From: Nephrocerus scutellatus
Taxonomy: Eukaryota; Arthropoda; Insecta; Diptera; Pipunculidae
Reading direction: 5' to 3'
DNA length: 64,000 bases
Assembly (NCBI GenBank): GCA_947095585.1
Contig: OX352761.1
Location: forward strand, 141,700,277 to 141,764,276
Both the position numbers and the translations under genes were made by a program. The notes below the pieces were generated by a model. That model was not told where the DNA came from. It ran no database searches and was given only the letters and a program-made list of their open reading frames with translations. Shown in pieces: positions 59,976 through 64,000 of this stretch; position 1 is the stretch's first letter; the number at the start of each line of letters is the position of its first letter.

Positions 59976-60714
59976 TCTACATGGTGACATTAAGCTGTTC
60001 ACAAAGTTTCAGCCCTCTAGGTCTAGGTCGTACGAAAAACGAGAAAATGAGGTTTGTGTATAGGACTAGTTCAGTAGCACTTAACTAGACAATAGATGGC
60101 TTATAAATACAGAAAACAAATTTATGAACATAGCATCGCTCCACATGCGTAGGACATCTAAGTATTGTCTATGATTAAAGATTTTACTTCCATTTTTTGT
60201 ATATTATTTTTTTAAACCATGTTTTTTATCAACTTGTAGGTAATTGGGAAATAGCACTAACGTACAAATCGTGAAAATTACACCCTAACTAACAATTAAA
60301 ATAAATAAATAGCTTCTGCAGAAATAAGCAAATATGCATAACTAAGTAACACCCATCCTTATCTTATGTTCGTGATCAAAGATTATTCATCAACACTTTA
60401 AAAAGTTACGCCCAATTACAAAATCGTTTGCTGTAAAAATAAATTTTTTTTAATTCGTTGCTTATTTTCCTACCTTTCGGGCAATAAATAATTAATTAAC
60501 GGTCAAACTCAATAGCTAAGATGTTAGGAAATATTTGTATGAAACAAAAAAAAATATAATCGATGCATCTACCGTCACTGCACGAGTGTTAAAAACTTTT
60601 AAATAAGTGGCTTAAATTTTTAAAATAAACTAATTATAGGTTAACATTAGAATATAAAATATTAATATAAAAAAAAACCCCAAAAAAATTGAAATTTTTA
60701 CAAAATGTGCAGTT
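59976..60714. other. no recognisable feature
   Basis: Nothing identified. Confidence 0.4.
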
Positions 60715-60897
60715 TGAAAAATTTAAAAAAAAGGTTTTGGGAGCCCCCTATTTACAAAAAGTGTTTCCATCAGAGATACACATGTGTATAAAATTTGAAG
60801 AAAATCGGGCTAATTTTTAAAAAATTATATGGGAGCCGGTCGGCCCTGGGGCACTTCCAAATTTTTACAAAAAAAATGGAGGTGAGGACCCAACAGG

Positions 60898-61607
60898 ACT
60901 TTCTTTTACGGACGGGACTGAAATCTGCCTAAATGTATATTAAATTTTTTTTTTTTAATTTTTTTTCTTTTTCACTTAACAGATTTCTGCTATGTGCTAT
61001 ACTTTTTGAGTAACTGGCAAAAATTCGAAAAACTGTCTCAGTAAACTGTTACTTCCGGCTGTCAGATTTCCGTCAAAATCATCTGGCCCCCCAGATTCCA
61101 TGACATTTTCTAGAAAAACATTTGCTAGAAAAACATTTTCTCGAAAAACATTTGCTCGAAAACATTTTCTCGAAAAACATTTGCTCGAACGTAATTTTTT
61201 GGTAAAATAAATAACCGAAAAATTTAAAAAAAAAACTCATGTTTCGCGAACAAAAATTACTCGCGATAGTTTTTAGAAGGATGAAAACATTTCGAGAAAA
61301 TGTTTTTTTAGCAAATGTTTTTCGAGCAAATGTCGTTTTATACATTTTCTAGCAAATGTTCTTCGAGCAAATGTTTTTCGAGAAAATGTTTTTCTAGCAA
61401 ATGTAGAACATTTTATGTAAGATATGAATTTTCATCGCGATAAGTTTAGCCGTCTGGGCTGTAGAGTGGACTCAGACAGACAGACATAGATTTTTTTATT
61501 TTCGCTTTTTCTGACTCAGGAGATACGGTAATGGGTCAATCTGCAAAAATCCCGAGTTCGAAAATTTTCATGATTACTGTACTTCTTTTTACTATGTAAA
61601 AGAAAAT
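60898..61607. mobile_element. Short TIR element ('element C'), copy carrying a palindromic array
   Basis: The left TIR ACTTTCTTTTAC (60898-60909) and right GTAAAAGAAAA (61596-61606) match element C at 20062-20407. Shared interior text includes TACTTTTTGAGTAACTGGCA, GTCAGATTTCCGTCAAAATC and ATGAATTTTCATCGCGATAA. It is inverted relative to the 20-kb copy and enlarged by the array at 61091-61417. Confidence 0.75.
61091..61417. repeat. Palindromic array of 15-bp repeats (foldback-like insertion)
   Basis: The left half repeats AACATTTTCTCGAAA / AACATTTGCTCGAAA units. The right half repeats their complements (TTTCGAGCAAATGTT, TTTCGAGAAAATGTT). A ~100-bp AT-rich centre lies between them. Element C at 20 kb lacks it, so it is an insertion. 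A frame of 88 codons read from it (repeating FSRKCF) is an artefact. Confidence 0.85.
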
Positions 61608-61850
61608 AAAACGTTTTCCATAGGATTAAACATGTGTGTATTAAATTTAAAGGAAATCGGGTAAATTTTGTAAAAAATTTATATGGGAGCTTCCCGACCC
61701 ATAAGTGTTGTGATCGGAGATACACATGAGTAAAAAGTTTGAATGAAATCGGGCTTTAGAAAGTGGGTTAAAAATTTATCAAAAGATTTGGTCTGCCAGC
61801 CAGCCAGCCACAAACACACAGGAACAAGTTAATATAGAGAATTAAAAAAT

Positions 61851-62509
61851 TTTATTTTGGAAGATATACCGTCATCACTATTAAGGATATTATTTTGGCA
61901 ACAATACATTTTTGAAGTCCCCTGAATCTCGAGGTTTTGCTTAAAACATATACTCGATCAGTTGGGCCCTGTATTCGTACTCGTCTCTGAACTTTAGTTT
62001 CAATGGCGTAAGATCCATTTTTCCCAGGAAATATATTAAAGACGAGTGTGGCTATAGACCGTAATATGAATAAACGGGCTCCTAGTTTGTATTATTCGAT
62101 TTAATGTCAATTGTCTAAAATTAAAATATTCCTCTATTTGTTTAAGTGTTGTTTGTTAAAAGCTCCCATTATGGATTGTGCCTGTGTTAAAAGTTATACT
62201 TAAGGTTTGTGTATATGTTAAAATTTACAATTTTAGAAGCACTTTGTGCGTGAGGGACATTATATCGAGAATAGAAGACAAACAAAACAAATTTCCACAG
62301 TAAAAGAACCTCATTTTTCTTAGAACTTTATTTGTTAAACAAGTAATTGTTAAAACAACATCGTTTTTCGGGTACAAACTTTTATGTATACACCGACACA
62401 CACAACACACGTCACACGCATCTCCCGCGTCATATGCGCACAAAATTTCAAATCTATAGGACGAGTAAAAGTTGTTAAAAAAAGAACCTCAAATAAGTCG
62501 AAAAAACCA
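61851..62509. other. no recognisable feature
   Basis: Nothing identified. Confidence 0.4.
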
Positions 62510-62712
62510 TTTTTCAACGCATTACACGTGCTACACGAGACTCGCGACACGATTCAAATGCGGAATCTCAGAAACGCCATAAGAGACTAAGCTACCCAAA
62601 AAATAATTACAGCTTTCTAAGACGTGATGAAATTGGTTAAATTATTAACAAACTTTTCACGCTTAACACGTGCCACACCTTAATCGCGACACGTGTCACA
62701 CGCGGAAGCTAG
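62510..62712 (+). repeat. CACACGCG repeat, copies 2 and 3
   Basis: 62510-62572 (CAACGCATTACACGTGCTAC, GAGACTCGCGACACGATTCA) and 62648-62712 (TTAACACGTGCCACACCTTA, ATCGCGACACGTGTCACACG) are two copies 140 bp apart of a ~65-bp block whose third copy is at 59920. Confidence 0.65.
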
Positions 62713-63051
62713 AACTAGTGCTAAGTGACTTTGACCAATTTAACAAAATAATTAGAAGTAATATTCGTCTTAATATAGTCATCTGTAAATGAGTTTTTGT
62801 AATAAATAGAATTACCTCTTTAATTTGGGCTATCTACAATTTAGATAAATATATAGACGCTGAACAGAATAGTGGTAACTTGATAACCCACTGGACGAAA
62901 ATTTAATTCGAAATACATATAGTAAAACATGACGAGGTAATAAATCAGAACAAGTTAAATATTTGATACCAACATAATGAAATTGTAAATTATTCAAATG
63001 CCCATAGGAATTTCGAGTGCTTCCATCAGCTTGCGACCAGGTCGCATAATT
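62713..63051. other. no recognisable feature
   Basis: Nothing identified. Confidence 0.4.
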
Positions 63052-63456
63052 CTATCTATCTATCGTATAACCCCAGCTTATCATCACTAGTTGTTCTTGG
63101 TGACCCATTTCCTCAAGAAGCGCATTCCCTATGCCCGAGACTCCGTCACTCAACTGCGGTTGTAAGTAAGATGTCGTTTGGTTGAGCGATTTTACCCGCC
63201 TGTGGTACAGATTTAAAAGTACATATGCAGCGAATTCGTTACTTGTCGACCAAGAAGCAATTTCTGGTTGGTCGAACCAGAGCGGAGCGCAAAAAAATTC
63301 GCTTGCGACATAATGATCCCCTCTAGGGCCATGGTTAGTAACAATCGTTAAATTCTTGGCTCGAAAATGTATGCATCAGACGTAGATCCTCTTGTCACTC
63401 AAACCAGACATCTTTCCGTTGGCTCTCTCAAAATTTATGTCATCTTTGATTATTGC
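63052..63456 (-). pseudogene. Unidentified protein-like frame with one nonsense codon
   Basis: The minus strand is open from 63456 to the TAG at 63054-63052 except for one TGA at 63378-63376, which would be an Arg (CGA) with a single change. An ATG lies at 63411. The text is strongly protein-like: MSGLSDKRIYV, CIHFRAKNLTIVTNHGPRGD, HYVASEFFCAPLWFDQPEIA, STSNEFAAYVLLNLYHRRVK, YLQPQLSDGVSGIGNALLEE, MGHQEQLVMISWG. The mix of Trp, Phe, Gly and Pro is unlike the AT-driven noise around it. I do not recognise the family. It may be an exon of a host gene, a transposon remnant or captured viral sequence; nothing seen decides between these. Confidence 0.5.
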
Positions 63457-64000
63457 TTAATACTGGTACTTACGTTTATATTTATATTGTGGCTTAAGAG
63501 AACTTAAACGTTGCAGATCGTTTCAATGAAATAGCGCCAGCAGATATTGTTGTGTACCATGGCATCCATCCATGGCAATGCATTGCTTGATTTGAAATGG
63601 ATTCTACTTTCTTTTCCCTCTGCAAAATTAAGCACAGAGAAGATTAGCAGAATAGGGAACTTTCTTTCTTTGTTCTGTGGCGTTTGGAGTTCTATTTTTT
63701 TGCGGTTGATTTTTGTGGGAAAAATATTGCAATTGTTGCGGCGCTGCGAGCTGAGAGCAGTGACTTATTGCTTTTTTACTCTTGCACCCAAGTTCTACTT
63801 GAAGGCTTTAGTTTTTCTTATGGCCATAACTAAATACTCTTTGCACCTATTTTTCATCATAAAGGTTTTTTAACTTTCCTTAAGGTTTTTTGTTCGATTT
63901 TTCTCGATTAAGTGGGTCACAATTTTCTACATACTTTCTAAGCATTATTTTGGGACAATAAATTGAAAGTGCCAAGCTCGTGTATTCCTTTAACAAAGGA
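63457..64000. other. no recognisable gene
   Basis: A 108-codon plus frame (63547-63873) reads as hydrophobic with no clear motif. I cannot support it as a gene. Confidence 0.3.

Larger units (their letters stand above)
60715..61850 (-). mobile_element. HINE-type element interrupted by element C
   Basis: 60720-60890 and 61608-61850 are the two halves, in reverse orientation: ATCAGAGATACACATGTGTA, TATATGGGAGCCGGTCGGCC on one side; AATCGGGTAAATTTTGTAAA, GATCGGAGATACACATGAGT, GGGTTAAAAATTTATCAAAA and the terminus AAGTTAATATAGAGAATTAA on the other. The break falls in the 'TTTTTACAAAA' part of a unit. Confidence 0.75.

Noticed and set aside
61079..61345. 88-codon minus frame rich in FSRKCF repeats
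   Set aside because: It is a reading of the 15-bp palindromic array; the periodicity is a multiple of three, so it stays open without being coding.
1..64000. CRISPR array, operons, rRNA genes
   Set aside because: The tandem repeats present (HINE units, palindromic arrays) lack regular unique spacers, and gene structure is eukaryotic with introns.

Overview
The window looks like AT-rich nuclear DNA of a higher fly (Diptera, Brachycera; a tephritid- or muscid-like genome is plausible, the species is not determined). Three things support this. First, there are two spliced odorant-binding-protein genes of the Obp99 type, with short introns and signal peptides. Second, many decayed non-LTR retrotransposons of fly-type families (Jockey-like, LOA-like, RTE-like) are present. 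Third, one nuclear copy of mitochondrial nad4L matches fly mtDNA in order and sequence. No bacterial operons, rRNA genes or CRISPR arrays are visible.

Layout. From 1 to 50 kb the DNA is almost wholly transposon graveyard. A Jockey-like reverse transcriptase fragment and a SINE lie at 1-0.85 kb, and head-to-head RTE-like LINE pieces at 1.7-3.6 kb. A LOA-like LINE with RNase H is at 7.2-9.8 kb and carries a tiny nested Jockey tail. The mitochondrial insert (NUMT) is at 14.7 kb. An RTE-like LINE with a gag-like insert is at 16.7-17.2 kb, followed by a 346-bp TIR element at 20.1 kb and a Jockey copy that has lost its FADD box at 23.9 kb. Long minisatellite elements of Helentron-associated type (called HINE here) lie at 24.9-26.85 and 31.6-32.6 kb. 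A Helitron with a nested SINE is at 30.2-31.1 kb and a palindromic short-repeat array at 35.5 kb. A nested Jockey-in-Jockey complex with a 2.23-kb tandem duplication fills 40.3-47.7 kb.

From 50 to 59 kb lies the only region with convincing host genes: an OBP pseudogene (+), a four-cysteine 'Minus-C' OBP gene (-) in tail-to-tail arrangement with it, and 6 kb further on a six-cysteine Obp99a-like gene (-) with a good TATA box. Secreted OBPs bind small hydrophobic ligands in sensillum lymph or hemolymph. The group suggests homology to the Drosophila Obp99 cluster.

From 59 to 64 kb there are more repeats, including a three-level nest (HINE, then a TIR element, then a foldback-like array) and an unidentified protein-like frame with one nonsense codon.

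The elements interact. Several insertions can be dated relative to each other because an uninterrupted paralogue is present elsewhere in the window. The SINE family has tRNA-type A and B boxes, and its 3' end resembles that of the local RTE-like LINE, which suggests a SINE/LINE partnership. All family assignments come from reading the sequence; no database search was possible.
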